NCBI GenBank assembly: GCA_026419785.1
Contig: JAODTK010001199.1
Coordinates: 186,001 to 250,000 of the forward strand
Reading direction: 5' to 3'
Length of the DNA: 64,000 nucleotides
Origin: Sclerodactyla briareus
Taxonomy: Eukaryota > Echinodermata > Holothuroidea > Dendrochirotida > Sclerodactylidae
Under the pieces are notes generated by a model. It searched no databases. It saw only the letters and a program-made list of their open reading frames with translations, and was not told where the DNA came from. The position numbers and the translations under genes are program-made. How positions within the stretch are numbered: the stretch's first letter is position 1; every line of letters starts with the position of its first letter. Shown here in pieces: positions 10,315 to 22,341 of this stretch.

Positions 10315-11013
10315 TCCTGCGTACTTCCTCCGACTATGGTCACTCACCACAGCTGCATTACAATCCCGGGGCAGCAGGCATCTGATGATTGGCTCTTCTG
10401 ATAGATATATAGTTGAGAGAGACAAATGCGGAGCAGCGGTAGCTAAACACATTCTAGAAACGTATGGAGAGAGACAGACAGCTCTATTACAGGTCCAGTC
10501 ACAAATCTTAGGTACGAGTAAAGGCGAATGAGCGACGGTAACCATTGCCCATAAACTGTATGAATGTGTCGGGAGGGCGTCTGCTGAAATTATTCGGGAG
10601 ACGCTTCTCGCCTCTTGCAAATTCCCGCAGTGGTAATGTTGGGGAAAGGGCCTCAGAACTGGAAAGAGGCAAACTGGAGCAAGGCGAAGGGTGAAGTATA
10701 AGCAGACACCTAGAATGGAGTGAGATATTATAGTTACTATACCATATCACTTGATTCACGCTGCCGTCACAAAAGAACGGTCTATTGTTGAGAGTTGTAG
10801 TGGCAGGGATCATTCACTGAAAGTACCGTATGGTCAGGTAAAACATGGGTGAACCATGGTTATGGTTGTCGGGAGGTTTCTATGACGCCAGTAAAATGGC
10901 AAATGAGACATATGGGCACTCATGGCCGAAATTATGTTCGCAACGACTTTCGACTATTTGATGAAGTTGTCAGCAGTCTGAGATTGAAGGGCAGAGTTAT
11001 TTTGATTTATCAA
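10315..11013. other. Mostly featureless spacer
   Basis: Apart from the candidate exon above, I see only mixed sequence leading into the TATG microsatellite. Frames on both strands are short and unrecognised. Confidence 0.4.
10353..10511 (+). CDS. Candidate coding exon, function unknown
   Basis: A possible acceptor (CTCACCACAG, AG at 10,351-10,352) and donor (CTTAG|gtacga, GT at 10,512) bound an open frame. Its second half, DKCGAAVAKHILETYGERQT followed by ALLQVQSQIL, looks like an amphipathic helix. The family is not recognised. Its position immediately after a CA microsatellite and the weak acceptor argue for caution. Confidence 0.18.
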
Positions 11014-11108
11014 ATGTATGTATGTATGTATGGATGTATGTATGTATGTATGTATGTATGTATGTTAATTTATGTATGTATTATGTAGTATGATGTATGT
11101 ATGTATTT
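11014..11108. repeat. TATG/TGTA microsatellite
   Basis: Nearly perfect ATGT tetranucleotide repeat of about 95 bp, with a few interruptions such as TGGATG and TTAATTTATG. Confidence 0.95.
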
Positions 11109-11109
11109 A

Positions 11110-12640
11110 TGTGAAAGTACGCTTGTGTAATAAAATCGAGTTAAAGCAAGCATAACCATCTTGGTTGGATTTGTTACCCGTGACGCATACACGTGAGCTC
11201 CTATGAGTGGAAAACTTTTACGGGTGGGAGGGGGTAGTGTCCCTATCGCCGTTTTCTGAATTCAAACCAATATAACTCCCTGAAAATTCTGTTTGCAATT
11301 CTAATGCCTTTGCTTATATTCTCGAATACTGCCTTAAACTCCTTATGAAGTAATTATCAGGTATAATTCAAACATGTCTGGACCAATGACCCTGTCTTAC
11401 ACAACACCAATCACCAAAATGTACTGAACCGAATTTGAAAATATGGAACAGCGCCACTGTAATTCTGACATACTTGACAGTGACATGACAACCTATTGAG
11501 TTCACTCTTTTTGTTTGGATTAATTGAAAAAAAATTTTAGTTTAATTATGAAAATTTGATTGAATCACTGCTTGACTAAACATTTGCATCTACACGGCTT
11601 CTGCTTAAACTTTGCGCATTAAGATTACAATAGTATTAAATAACGGGTAATATCCGCGAAAATGTTAATGTAAATTTTGATCGTCGCGGAAGAGAACTCA
11701 ATAATTGTTGGTTCACCTAACCTCATTCTGCCATTTTGCACTATAGATTGACTTGTCACTGCATTGGAACAATTTTCTTGGATTCTTTACAAGTTCCACA
11801 TGCAGGTAAAGAGAAGGAATAGGCTGAAGAGAGAGGTTTGGCAGTTTTAGGCTACCACGCATTTTAGTCTAGCTGACTCCCACGCAGTTGCGGCTGTAAG
11901 GCGAGTGAGTGATAAAGCTCACACTGTGTTTTTTTTACTGTCGCTCTGATCCGATTCAGTGTTGCTAGATGTCGACATTCAGGTGCACACGTTGAAACAG
12001 TTGATGATCATGACGCTATATAGTGTCCTCTAGTTGCAAAACTGTTCAAATAATCAAGATTAATTCAAGTGTCGTGGAAGCAGCCCGCTGACGTTTGTAC
12101 ATTCCTGCATACCAGGTCGCAAGATCAACAAGCTGAAGCACTGTATACGATGGTGATTTCATACACCATCAATAATGTAGTGGAATCACATAGGCGCATT
12201 CTGCCAACCCCAACCGGACCGTCCGGAACGTAAAAACTCGGCTAGGTCAGTGACGTGGTGGGCCGAATCACTTGGCGGGAACTTAAATAGGCAGTATGAA
12301 TAATCTTGCATCATCTGGTCGCGAAGAATTACAGGCCGTTGGTATGACGTCACGTCGAGTACCGCTCACGGTTTTTCGAAATTACAATATCACTTCGATA
12401 GTAAGAAAAAAATGCAACGATACGGCTTCTTGGCTGGGCTGTCAGGCAAACGCCGCAGTTGCTAGCAGACGATAATGACTCTATTAGTGCAATGTTGAAA
12501 ATGATCTGACGACTTGAATGATTGGAGACGAGCCTGGCCATACTGGACCTGCTTTCAACGGCTGCCCATGGAACACATCGTTCGGTCAGTGTGTTCTGAC
12601 GGTTCGGGAAAGGGAAATAGTATGTGTGACTCGAGATAAG
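11110..12640. other. No gene seen
   Basis: AT-rich, mixed sequence on which I find no repeat family, RNA signature or convincing exon. Confidence 0.4.
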
Positions 12641-13135
12641 GCCGGGCTTTGGGGAGTGGGGTAAGACGCGGGCTCGTCAGTGCCTGGCGGGCATGTGCTC
12701 CCGTAGTGAGTGAAGAGCTTGAGAGGGGGAGAGCGGAGAGAGTGTAAGAGGGAGAGGGTATAAGTGACTTAGATCATGGAGGAGGAGCTCAGTTTCGACT
12801 TTCATGTCTTCTCGACTGCTATAGTCTGTGCCTTGTTTCAGCATGTGCACTCAATAGTGATTGATAGAGTGCTAGAGCGAGAGGATAGAAGTGAGGAGGT
12901 GGTAGGATTGATAGGGGAGTGAAGTGATAGAATTTAGGGGAGGAAAATCTTAGCTTCTACTCTCATGTCTTCCGACGGCCTAAGTCAGTGCCTGCTCCTG
13001 ATGGTAGTGTTTTTCAAAGTGATGAGTGAGTGAGGAGTGGGGGAGCCAGCAAGCGGGGGAGTGAGTGAGTGATGGAATGATTGGCTTTTTACTTTCATGT
13101 TCTCTCGAACGACTTCACCAGTTCGAGTTAGTAAT
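12640..13135. repeat. ~155-bp degenerate minisatellite, about 3 units
   Basis: The phrase 'tcagtgcctg' occurs at about 12,677, 12,827 (TCTGTGCCTTG) and 12,985. 'ctttcatgtcttctcgac' occurs at about 12,800, 12,959 and 13,093. Between them lie GAGTGAGTGA and GAGAGGGGGAGAG purine-rich blocks. Spacing of about 150, 158 and 134 bp with the same block order shows tandem duplication followed by decay. Confidence 0.6.
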
Positions 13136-15460
13136 AGACATTATTTCATATTTTATATTTTCTTCAATTCAGACGATTCTGTTCCGTATATTAACATCAA
13201 AAAGTAAATACGGGGTGATCCGAGAGGCTTTGAACGAATATTCAATTATAGTAAATATTAAAAAGATAAAAAGCTGTTAATTTCATGCGGTTATGGCCAG
13301 ATTAGTGTCGGGAGATTGGCTACTTCAACACTTCATTTCCTAATGACTTCTCGGATAGAGCGACTGCATTCTGGTTTTTTCCGCCGACGAGTCGATACTG
13401 GAAAGTGAATGAGCAGTCCCGATTTTCGTCTCTAACAGTTCGACTGAACTCCGTTGCTTATGTGGTCTTGTTTCAGGATGATACTGTCGTTACATTAACC
13501 TTAGGCCTAACGGTAGACCCTATCATTCCTTGCGTATGCTCGGTGGTGGTTAAAGGCCAATGATCATGTATATGAGTTAACTTTGAAACAAAAGGCAGGA
13601 AATGGGTACTTTCTCAGTATTCGTTGCATACTGACAGCCAACTCTCCGGATTGATTTTCAGCCGATCCAAGGGCGCTGATGAGGCACAATCATGTCTTGC
13701 AAAAAATCGCTTGTGACTCACGGGGGAACCACGGGATTCCCTGTCATACATATCCATTGGGAGAAACCGTACTTCTGAATGTCCTGTTACAAACGATACA
13801 TGATCCATATGAAACTTTGCCCACATGATCAGCATGCTAAACAGGTGTGCGGTTCGTGAGGTACTGTCCTCTTTTCAACCTGTAGGTTCAAAGAAATTTG
13901 TTCCATGACTATGGCATCTAAGTCCAGGTCAGGGCCTTATATATCTGGCTGCAGCAGTGATAACAAGACATAGAGTTGTGAAGTGTTACAACTGAATCCT
14001 GGAGGAGCAACGGGTCCCCGATTCGAAACACTTCCCAAACAATTATTTTGCCTCCACTTCTGAACTGTTAAATGATGAACGTATTGTTCGCTTTTCTAAC
14101 ACGTGTTTTAATTTGATAATAATTTCCAATCGTTAAACATGTTGAGATGTACGGTTCCCGCCCCCACCCCCTCTTTTCGAGTATACACAGTGAGTTTGTG
14201 CAATATTATTATTTCTTACGGTCGCGATAACCACGCGAGACCTCGCCTATGCCCGGGGCAGTTGGTCCCCCCCCCTTTCCTGTCGTGGATTAGCTTTACC
14301 AGACAACAATAGGAACAATAGCACCACAGGCCGCCATGACTCATGATGCGGTACTAGAATAACATTGACAATGAGGGTCTCCTCCAACAATACAATTCAG
14401 GAAATACTAGAAAAGGCCGGAGCATTGATTTGTAATTCCGGCTATTTTCGTGGATAGTACTGCGATGGCCCCATGTTAGCTATTGTAGAGTTTGAAGAGC
14501 ATTGCTGTCCAGATGATGAAATATTCAAGCGGCTGTTTGGGTACATCCCCGTCACTTCACGACTCTGCAAGTGCGGCGACCATGGAGGGGGGGGGGGGGG
14601 TAGGAGAACGATGTCTCCCCATATTTGGTGGGGGGGGGCGAATGTATCTGTCCCCATCTTAGGCCTGGGGCGACTGCTCCTCGCTGACACTGTTCCCGAC
14701 ATTTCCAGCCGCAACCGAGTTTCAAACTATGGATAATGACCTGAATGGGTCAAGTTGAGTGAATTCTTGTGCTCAATTTCAGTCGAAATGTTTTTGGGCG
14801 CTACGCGCACGGCTGTTCATGTACCGGTGGTGTTCAGACATATTATATGCCTTTTGCAGACATAATGATGTTCCTTAACAAAACAAGTGCCAGTCGGAAC
14901 GTCTTGGTAGCTGCGGACAGCCGAAAAAAATTTTTTCCCGTAGCGAATACACTGCCGTTTTTGAACCTTTGGAAACACACTTCCCAAAAATGGATTCTGA
15001 CATTGTTGACATCATAGTTGAACCCTCCATCAAGTTTACCATCGACCAGCAGTAGGTGAGGATGGGGGCAGTAGGGCCCAGCCTAGATGCATGAAACAAA
15101 TTCTGCAGAGGCAGGGACTGATTGTAAACGAGGGCAAGATGTGATGAATGACAAATTATCTTCCCCTGGATAATAGGTTTTTATTGTCAACTAGCTTCAG
15201 ACCTGGACTTCTGAACAGGTAAGGTAAACACGGCTCCGCAGAGATGGAGTAATTGTAAACACACTGGTCTGGCAGTCAGAGACTTGTGGTCTTAACTTGG
15301 ATTTGATTAAATCTAATAATACTATGGCGAACATTCATGTAGCTAGGCTAGCCAGTTTTGCAAGCTTCGTCCACCCTAACCAAATTTCAAAATGATCGCA
15401 TGTATGGTTTCAGGTGTTATGATGAACGTGACAAACAGAAAAGGGACGAATTAACTAACT
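13135..15460. other. No confident gene; two long G runs
   Basis: Holds two long G runs (about 14,585-14,600 and 14,630-14,638). A minus-strand frame (14,875-15,060) reads GGFNYDVNNVRIHFWEVCFQ but lacks a good acceptor. Another minus-strand frame (13,614-13,835) is similarly unsupported. I call neither as a gene. Confidence 0.35.
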
Positions 15461-15464
15461 AACC

Positions 15465-15481
15465 GAACGAACGAACGAACG
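15465..15481. repeat. Short CGAA microsatellite
   Basis: About four perfect CGAA units within GAACGAACGAACGAACGG. Confidence 0.8.
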
Positions 15482-15489
15482 GAGACATG

Positions 15490-18400
15490 ATGACTTTTTG
15501 AGCTGCTCTCCCGCACTAAAAATGTGAGAACTTTACTCTGGTTGTTCTTAGTTATCAATTATAGGAGGTTCTCCTTCAACCCCTCTCGTTTGACAATAAG
15601 ACGGGCTTCACCGCTTTGGTAATGTTGCTTCTTCATTAGACGTTGTCGTTCTGCTAGGGGCAGTGGTGCCGTTAGGCTTTTCCCGACGGGGGGTCCGAGT
15701 TCCCCCCACGAGGGGGGGGGGGGCAGTTCCCTGACGAGCCTCACCCTACCCACGCGTGAGAGCACCCAATTAACCCACCAGGCAAACATGGTAACGGCAG
15801 GACGCCATCCTCCCCCAGCAGAATTGGAACATCTTCTCCTGCAGTGACAGATCGACGATATTCATATGACTTGTGTTGCCTATGGCCACGACTGTATAGT
15901 CTGCAGGAAATAGGATACGCTGGTCTTTGACTTAAGCGAGAACACGGCAATAAGATAGAATATTGACGCGGCGCGAAGCGCGGCGAAACTTTCTAGGCTT
16001 AATATAGGAATTTTTTGTTATAAAAGGTTTGGGAACAATTCTACTGTCGGGGCAATAGCCCTCGTCGGGGTGTGTTTTAATTTTAGCGTACCCCTTCAGC
16101 TCCCCGACGAAATGAAGAACAAGAGGGCAATCCCGGGTTGGCAGGATCTCATCGGCAAATGTGGAATTATTAAATTTGTTTCTACTTGCACCTTTTCGCC
16201 GAGTTGCAAAGGAACAAAATTTATCAAAATAGTCTGAAAACCGCCATTTCCCCCCAAAATATTCATTTCATTGAAATATTCACATAAAATTTACAGCCTA
16301 AATGTTGGGGAACCCTTTTTTTTTTAACGTTGTACCTTCTTTCCGCAATTGAAATCATTTCAGCCTCCCAATCTCTTAAATTACCCAAAATGACAGATTT
16401 TTCGGAATTCTCAAATTTTGACCAAAAGTCTATTTTTCCCCCCCTAAAATGAATTTTTGGTAATTTGGGCTATGCATGGGACCAGTGTTTATTTGTGCCT
16501 TCTTACATTGCTACAAAGTTTGAAACTAATCAGCCTTGGAATAAGAAATATCTTGGAAAATAGTGAAAACTTGTAAAAATGAGAAATTGCCCCAAAAATT
16601 GTCCTTTTGCCTCCATAAATTCCCCAATTTTGATAGTTTTCACCTATTTTGGAGAGCAACTATTTGTTTAGTGTTTTATTCAACAAGTGCAAAACTTCAC
16701 TTTGTTCGCCACTCCAAACTGGGAGATATTTGGAAAAACCATCAAAATCTGACGGACACGCAAACGACCCCCAAACGGACACTTTTGCGAGTGCAACCTC
16801 ATTGCTGGATCACCGGCACCCATGGGTACCCCTCATTGGATAGTGTCCAAACCACCACTAGTTACATAGCCCAACCGTGCTATGGCAACCAGCAACATTA
16901 AATATAGGGGAAAGGCAAATTAGTTTGGTGACTACAATTTCTCATCCGGCCCTTCGGGACCGTTGAGATAATAAACTCCCCGACGGGGGGAGGGGGGCTT
17001 CCTGCCCCCCTGCCACCATCCTTGGCCAGGTACCATAGTTAAAGATAAAAAACAAACAAATCAATATACAAATTAATGTATCTTGAGGTGACTGGGGATG
17101 AGGCTACGGTGGTAGGACCACCACCTGGCGGGATCTATGATTTTCTTTTTATTCATGGGTGCTACCACTGTTGGAAGTTAGGTGCACGGTGCCCTATCAT
17201 TTGAGGGCACACGGTGCGGTATTGAAACGCGGCCACCTGTCTGGGCCGGGGCGTAGCGAGCAGAGGGTGGGGGGGGGGGGCGGGTGTCGTCCAACCCCCA
17301 AAAATTTGGTCACGGTCGGAAAATTTCGGGTCTGACGGCAAGAGGGAAGGGGAGTCCTGGAGGAAAGATGAAGATAGCGATGCGGATGCAAGAAGGAAAA
17401 TGAATAGAGGATAGGAGATGGGGAGCTTCTTTATCAGTTTATTGCGGTTTTATAGAGTTCTCCCGTGTTTGGAATTTTTGAAAAAAAAACTTATTCACCA
17501 CTCCCATCACCCGGCACGAAACTCTGTCGGCAAATAACTGATAGTATTACGACCCCCGGTATCGCTAGCTCAGAAGTGAGTGCCAGAAATCGCTAGCAAC
17601 TCAGTTAAAGTCCGGACTGAAGGCACTGAGTCAGAGGTTGTTGCACAGCCCAAGATTATGCCAGCTGGTCTTCGTCATTTACTATATCCAATTGTACATG
17701 TTCTGGCTAAACTGACCCCACCTTCGTGTATGTTTCCACCAATTACAATTGAAAATGGGTAAGAAATGGTGACATAATTATTCACCGACTCTCGGTAAAT
17801 ACGCACACGAATGTGAACTAATCGTATATACACATAACAGTAGCCAACACGGTGTAATTTATGAGATGCTCAATATCATGTCGAAAATATAGGTACAGGC
17901 ATCCAGGGTTGGACATTGTGCTTATAGTTGTAACGACGTCATCCAAAACTCTCACCTTAAGAGTATGTATTTATGCGTAGAAATCAACCTCATAAGTCCC
18001 CCCCACCCTCCTTATATTGCTCCCCAATTGCCATGTGAGGATGCTCCGAATTCTCAAAATTCTCCAAAGGGCAGGGGACCCCCTTCCCCTCGACCCCACC
18101 CCAGGAATTTGACCAGTGACCATCCTCTTTTTCGCCGAATCTGCATGCCTACGCCACTGATTGTGACAGGTTGAGCCAAGAGGCACGCATGTGCGTGGGC
18201 CTAAACTTGAATTACATTCACCGATGTTCAGCCGCATAGAGAATTTGAGTTCCTAAGTCCAACTTCCGATTTGTATAATTTACTTTCCCCAATATAAGGT
18301 ACCGGGTACCATATGCAACTTTCCTTCGTTATCCATGAATTTTTTCTTCTGCTGACTGCCTGAAATTGATATCAAAAAGGAATTCAAGGGGAGTGGGACA

Positions 18401-20235
18401 CCCCTCCCCTTATATCCTCCCCCGTATCACCAATTTATAGGTTTGTCGGCAACTCAAAACTCCCACGCCAAACCGAACCCTCCCTCGCTACGCCCCTGTG
18501 TCTGGCCCCAATTGGACGTTGTCCCTCCCATCGCCTGTTGGTCCGTGAAGAAGAGAAATGGGAGCCGTAATCTTTCAGTGAGAAACTCAGGCCCATCTGA
18601 GTGATAGCCAGAGAGGGGTCAGTGCAGTGCAAATGTCGTTGGTCACATTGGATCCTGCAAAATCTCCCCCTTCGCGCGCAAAATAGAGGTTTTTGACATT
18701 GCCCATTTCCATTGGATCTTTCATGGACCGTAACCCCCTCTCAACCCCCCGTGTATTTTTAGTATGTCACAGCACCCACGCAATACTTGAAATTGATCCC
18801 TAAGGCGCTGACTTTTTGGGGAATCTTCCCTAGGATAAAACTTTGTTGATGAATTTTAGGAATGCTGCTCAGTGTTCCATTAGGCACGGGAAGTGCCGTT
18901 TCCTGCATTCTTGGGGGTCTGTCAAACGAAAAATTTTAGATCTCTACGCTACGCGCCAACCCGTGGCGGCGCTCCGCTTAGATAGTATTATCTTGTCCGT
19001 CCCCCCAATCGCCAACACAAATCGTCGTCCTTGGACTATGCATTAAAACAAACAAACGCAAAAACATTCTCGTGCCACTGTTCATTGGACGGTTCGACAG
19101 ATGTTTTTGCACATATATCGTACCAAATTGGTATTCATATGAGCGCCATTGAATGCTTTCATTCACCATTTGCGTTTATCGCTGTGCTGAACATAGCGTT
19201 CAATCGTGTTTGAATATTAATAAACAATAAACACGTTTGAAAAGTGTTTACACGAGTTTAATAGCTGAATTTTCCCGCTATTTTTTGTTAAGTTGGAAGA
19301 ATTTTGGTGATCAACGCCAAGTGAGATAATAGGTTGCCGTTTGATTGTCGTGATTTCAAGCTCCAACACATAGGTCTTATATTTAATGATGTATAAAATT
19401 ATCTTCTGGATTTTTCCCTAGGGTAGACTGCATACATTAGGTAAGATGAGAAAAACAGGAATGTGATGTTGGCTAAAAGGATGTAGCGGTTCAGAGTAAC
19501 GGATAAACTAAACTAATAAAGATAAACCTATAACATCAGATCAACAATCGGTTGCAATTCTTCACCCATCATAGTAGCATAGTTCAGTCTGCAGTCTTAT
19601 ATTTTATCCCCCCATGACGGAAGTGACCAAAACATTGACCTGAAAGAACAATTTCATTACTGTTCTCTGGAAGTTGAGCAACTGTTTCGGCATTGTGTCT
19701 AGGGGAACATGAATGCGTGAATTGCATTTATTTGCCAGGGAGGGTGAGGCAATTTGTGAGGGTATCCTTCCGACCTCACAACCCCCTCCACGGCAAATGT
19801 CTCGGCTACTAGACATAACTGCAAAATATGTGGGTGAGAATCTAGAGAGCATATCAGAAAATTGTAAATTAAATTCTAACAAATTACTAACTCCAGAAAC
19901 TTACCTGAAAAATAGATGGAATTCCAGATCTTGCACTAGGCGGTACAAATACCACGTCGATCCTAGACAATTGGTTTTCACCCATTTCTGGGTTATTTTA
20001 CCCATTTTGAGTGAATGTTCACCCAGGCGGCGTGAAAACAAGTTGCCCAAGTGTAGTCTATGACCCCAGTATTTGAGTAATTGGAAATTGTAATGAAATA
20101 CACAAGCACATTATTGGGTTTGTTTAAGGTTGTTACAGTATGTATGTCACTTGGAAATATCCAACACTGGTGATTATAAGGAGCCGTAATCGAGATATAA
20201 TATTTTGATTCCTTGACGAAGTCAGAGGAATCTAG
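15490..20235. other. Long gene-poor stretch with G runs and repeat-tail motifs
   Basis: G runs occur at about 15,709-15,723, 16,985-16,997 and 17,269-17,280. GC palindromic phrases such as GGCGCGAAGCGCGGCG (about 15,968) lie among AT-rich DNA. GGGGCGTAGCGAG is found at 17,248-17,260 and, inverted, at about 18,484-18,496, consistent with the tail of an interspersed repeat. A 112-codon plus frame at 16,563-16,901 has no recognisable motif or splice context, and I do not call it. Confidence 0.4.
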
Positions 20236-20244
20236 CAGTCACGT

Positions 20245-20263
20245 CGTGTGTGTGTGTGTGTGG

Positions 20264-20294
<31 letters not shown>

Positions 20295-20298
20295 TGTG
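20245..20298. repeat. GT microsatellite
   Basis: Interrupted (GT)n of about 54 bp, adjoining the inverted satellite S units at its right. Confidence 0.95.
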
Positions 20299-20329
20299 AA
20301 GCCCAGATTGTAAACACGATTACTTGATC

Positions 20330-20780
20330 AGGCTGAGGAGGTCAGGCTTATACTTGGTATGTGTGTTCCCCATGATGAGTACATGAACCCTATTGTTTTG
20401 GGTCAGGTCAGAGGTCATCTGAGGTCACCAGAGGTCAAAGTCTGAAAACTTTTTTGGGAAACACGATAAGTCCAAATCGGTTGGTCGACAAGTTGAAATC
20501 GGGTAAACTTTGTTAGGGGAGTACATGAAACAAAAAAACCCTATGGTTTTTGTTAAGTTCGGGTCGGAGTGAAGTTGGTTCGAAAATAGAAAATTTGTGA
20601 AAATTCGATATTTTTTAGCCATTTTTTGGTTTGTAACACGATAACTCACCCCACCTGGATGGATGAAGCTCATACTTGGTATGTGTGTTCCCCATGATGA
20701 GTACATGAACCCTATTGTGTTTGGGATCAGGTCAGAGGTCATCTGACCGTTGGCAGAGTTCAAAGTCTGAACATGAATTC
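20330..20780. repeat. Satellite S, two inverted units with AGGTCA arrays
   Basis: CATACTTGGTATGTGTGTTC followed by CCCATGATGAGTACATGAAC occurs at about 20,350 and 20,673, a ~323-bp period. This is the reverse complement of the satellite at 8.5-10.1 kb. Unit 1 contains four AGGTCA hexamers, at 20,405, 20,412, 20,422 and 20,432, separated by 1, 4 and 4 bases. Such direct repeats are the form of nuclear-receptor half-sites. Function here is untested. Confidence 0.75.
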
Positions 20781-21166
20781 GTGGAGCTTTCTTACAAGGG
20801 TTACAGGAATCCTATACTGGTTGGGAAAGATAGGAATTTGTCAGATCACAGGAAAATTTGTGCCCCAGAAAGTCCAGGCGATCAGTCACTGCTAACCATT
20901 ATCTATTAGTGGCCTGTCCCTTCCATGTAGAAAGTTGTGAGTAACAAGTATGTTTGGGTTTCAGTACTCAAAAGTGTGAAGTGGGATTGCTGTAATCTAA
21001 CGAGAGAATTAATTTTTCGTAAATAGAAAGTGCCGTTTTGTGGGAATTCTTTTTGTTTACCCCTTACATTATTGCTATTTGGGGGTAGAAAATAAAATAT
21101 TCGCGGGGTGAAAAAAAAAACAGTGGTAGAAAACATGTCACCTACGCGTGAAAGTACCTAAATCAT

Positions 21167-21432
21167 TTAGGCATTGAGCATGTTAGCAGCTATCCCTTCA
21201 GAGGCATATGAAAAAAAAATCACCGAACAGGCGTGGTAAGCCATTCCAGATGTACAGCCAAGAGCAATAATACACAATGTAGTGCAAATTGTTAGAAAAA
21301 CCCATTTAAGTATTTTTGCTAAATTTTCGAACATGTTTGACAAATGACAGGCATGAAAACTATTTGCCCAACCTAATAATATCACTAACTGGAGTGCTGT
21401 TACTGCTGACAAAAATCTCCACATAACTTCAA
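21167..21432 (-). CDS. Candidate terminal exon of a membrane protein, unrecognised
   Basis: On the minus strand a pyrimidine-rich stretch ending TTCTCCATTGTCACTAG gives a good acceptor just above 21,432. The frame then runs about 88 codons to a stop at 21,167. It includes hydrophobic segments FLSAVTALQLVILLGW and WVFLTICTTLCIIALGC, and ends SEGIAANMLNA. Two membrane helices are plausible. The third codon position is AT-rich, like the surrounding DNA, so composition does not help. The open frame also extends further upstream, past the acceptor. The family is unknown, and a repeat-derived or chance frame remains possible. Confidence 0.25.
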
Positions 21433-21784
21433 CTAGTGACAATGGAGAAAGTTTCGGTTCTGGTTCGAAGAGAGAAACCTGTTGATTGGTAAATAAATTA
21501 GAATAAACAAAGAGGGGGCTTGGAAATGCTGTAGATTGCTGGCCACCAGGCCTTTCAGTAATTGGCTCATGAATGATCCTAAAACCCAATGCCCCACTTC
21601 AAAGTCACTGAAACTGGATGTTGACCTTGTTGCTCCAACTCTATGAAAGCCTATCTGAATCATTCATTCCAAGCAGGCTAGTAGCAGAATAATCAACTCA
21701 CCACACCCCAAAACGTGCGGATTGTGCTGTCAAGTTGAGTTTCAGTAAAAACGTCCTACTTTAGCATTGACGATGTAATAACTG

Positions 21785-21965
21785 TGCTATAATCCTTACT
21801 TTCCGAAATGGTAGAGGTTTTGCTTATGCTGGTATTGAGCGATCACAATACTTGTTGGATAACATATGTATCATTCTGTTGGGTTACTCCAGGATGGAAA
21901 ACAATATTGACAAAAGTTATAATGGACTGTCAATGTTCTAAAACACGCCTTATATTGAGTTGGGC
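21785..21965. repeat. Partial copy of the 1.3-kb tandem unit
   Basis: The phrases 'ataatccttactttccgaaatggtag', 'gatcacaatacttgttgga', 'actccaggatggaaaacaat' and 'ccttatattgagttgg' match, in order, the last third of the units that follow. The copy is cut off on its left and separated from unit 1 by about 370 bp of unrelated sequence. Confidence 0.7.
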
Positions 21966-22341
21966 GCGGACGATCTTTAACCCTCTACCCCTCTTAATTT
22001 AACGCTCGCTGAAAATCAATTAACCAGACATTCCAAAGGAGTTTACCATACAAAAGAGAAAAACGTATTGAAGTATGGCAACAGGAACTCATTTCTCATA
22101 CGGTCGTCCGGAAGTCCACAACCAACTTATTCGGGAACAAAGTGTTTTGTGCAACCATGCAATTATATGCATCAAATTTATCCCTAATGCCATCATCTGA
22201 ATGATTTATTTCCTAAGTTCAGTGATACCGTTTTACGATGCTTTGCATATGCTGAATATCACCAGTTGTACTCAGTCTGCTATTTTGACAATGAGTGACT
22301 CCCATTCAATATCAAAAAAAAATCTAAGCAACGGATCTTCT

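Noticed and set aside
10144..10620. 158-codon minus-strand frame rich in Cys and Val.
   Set aside because: Most of it is a translation of the CA/GT microsatellite.
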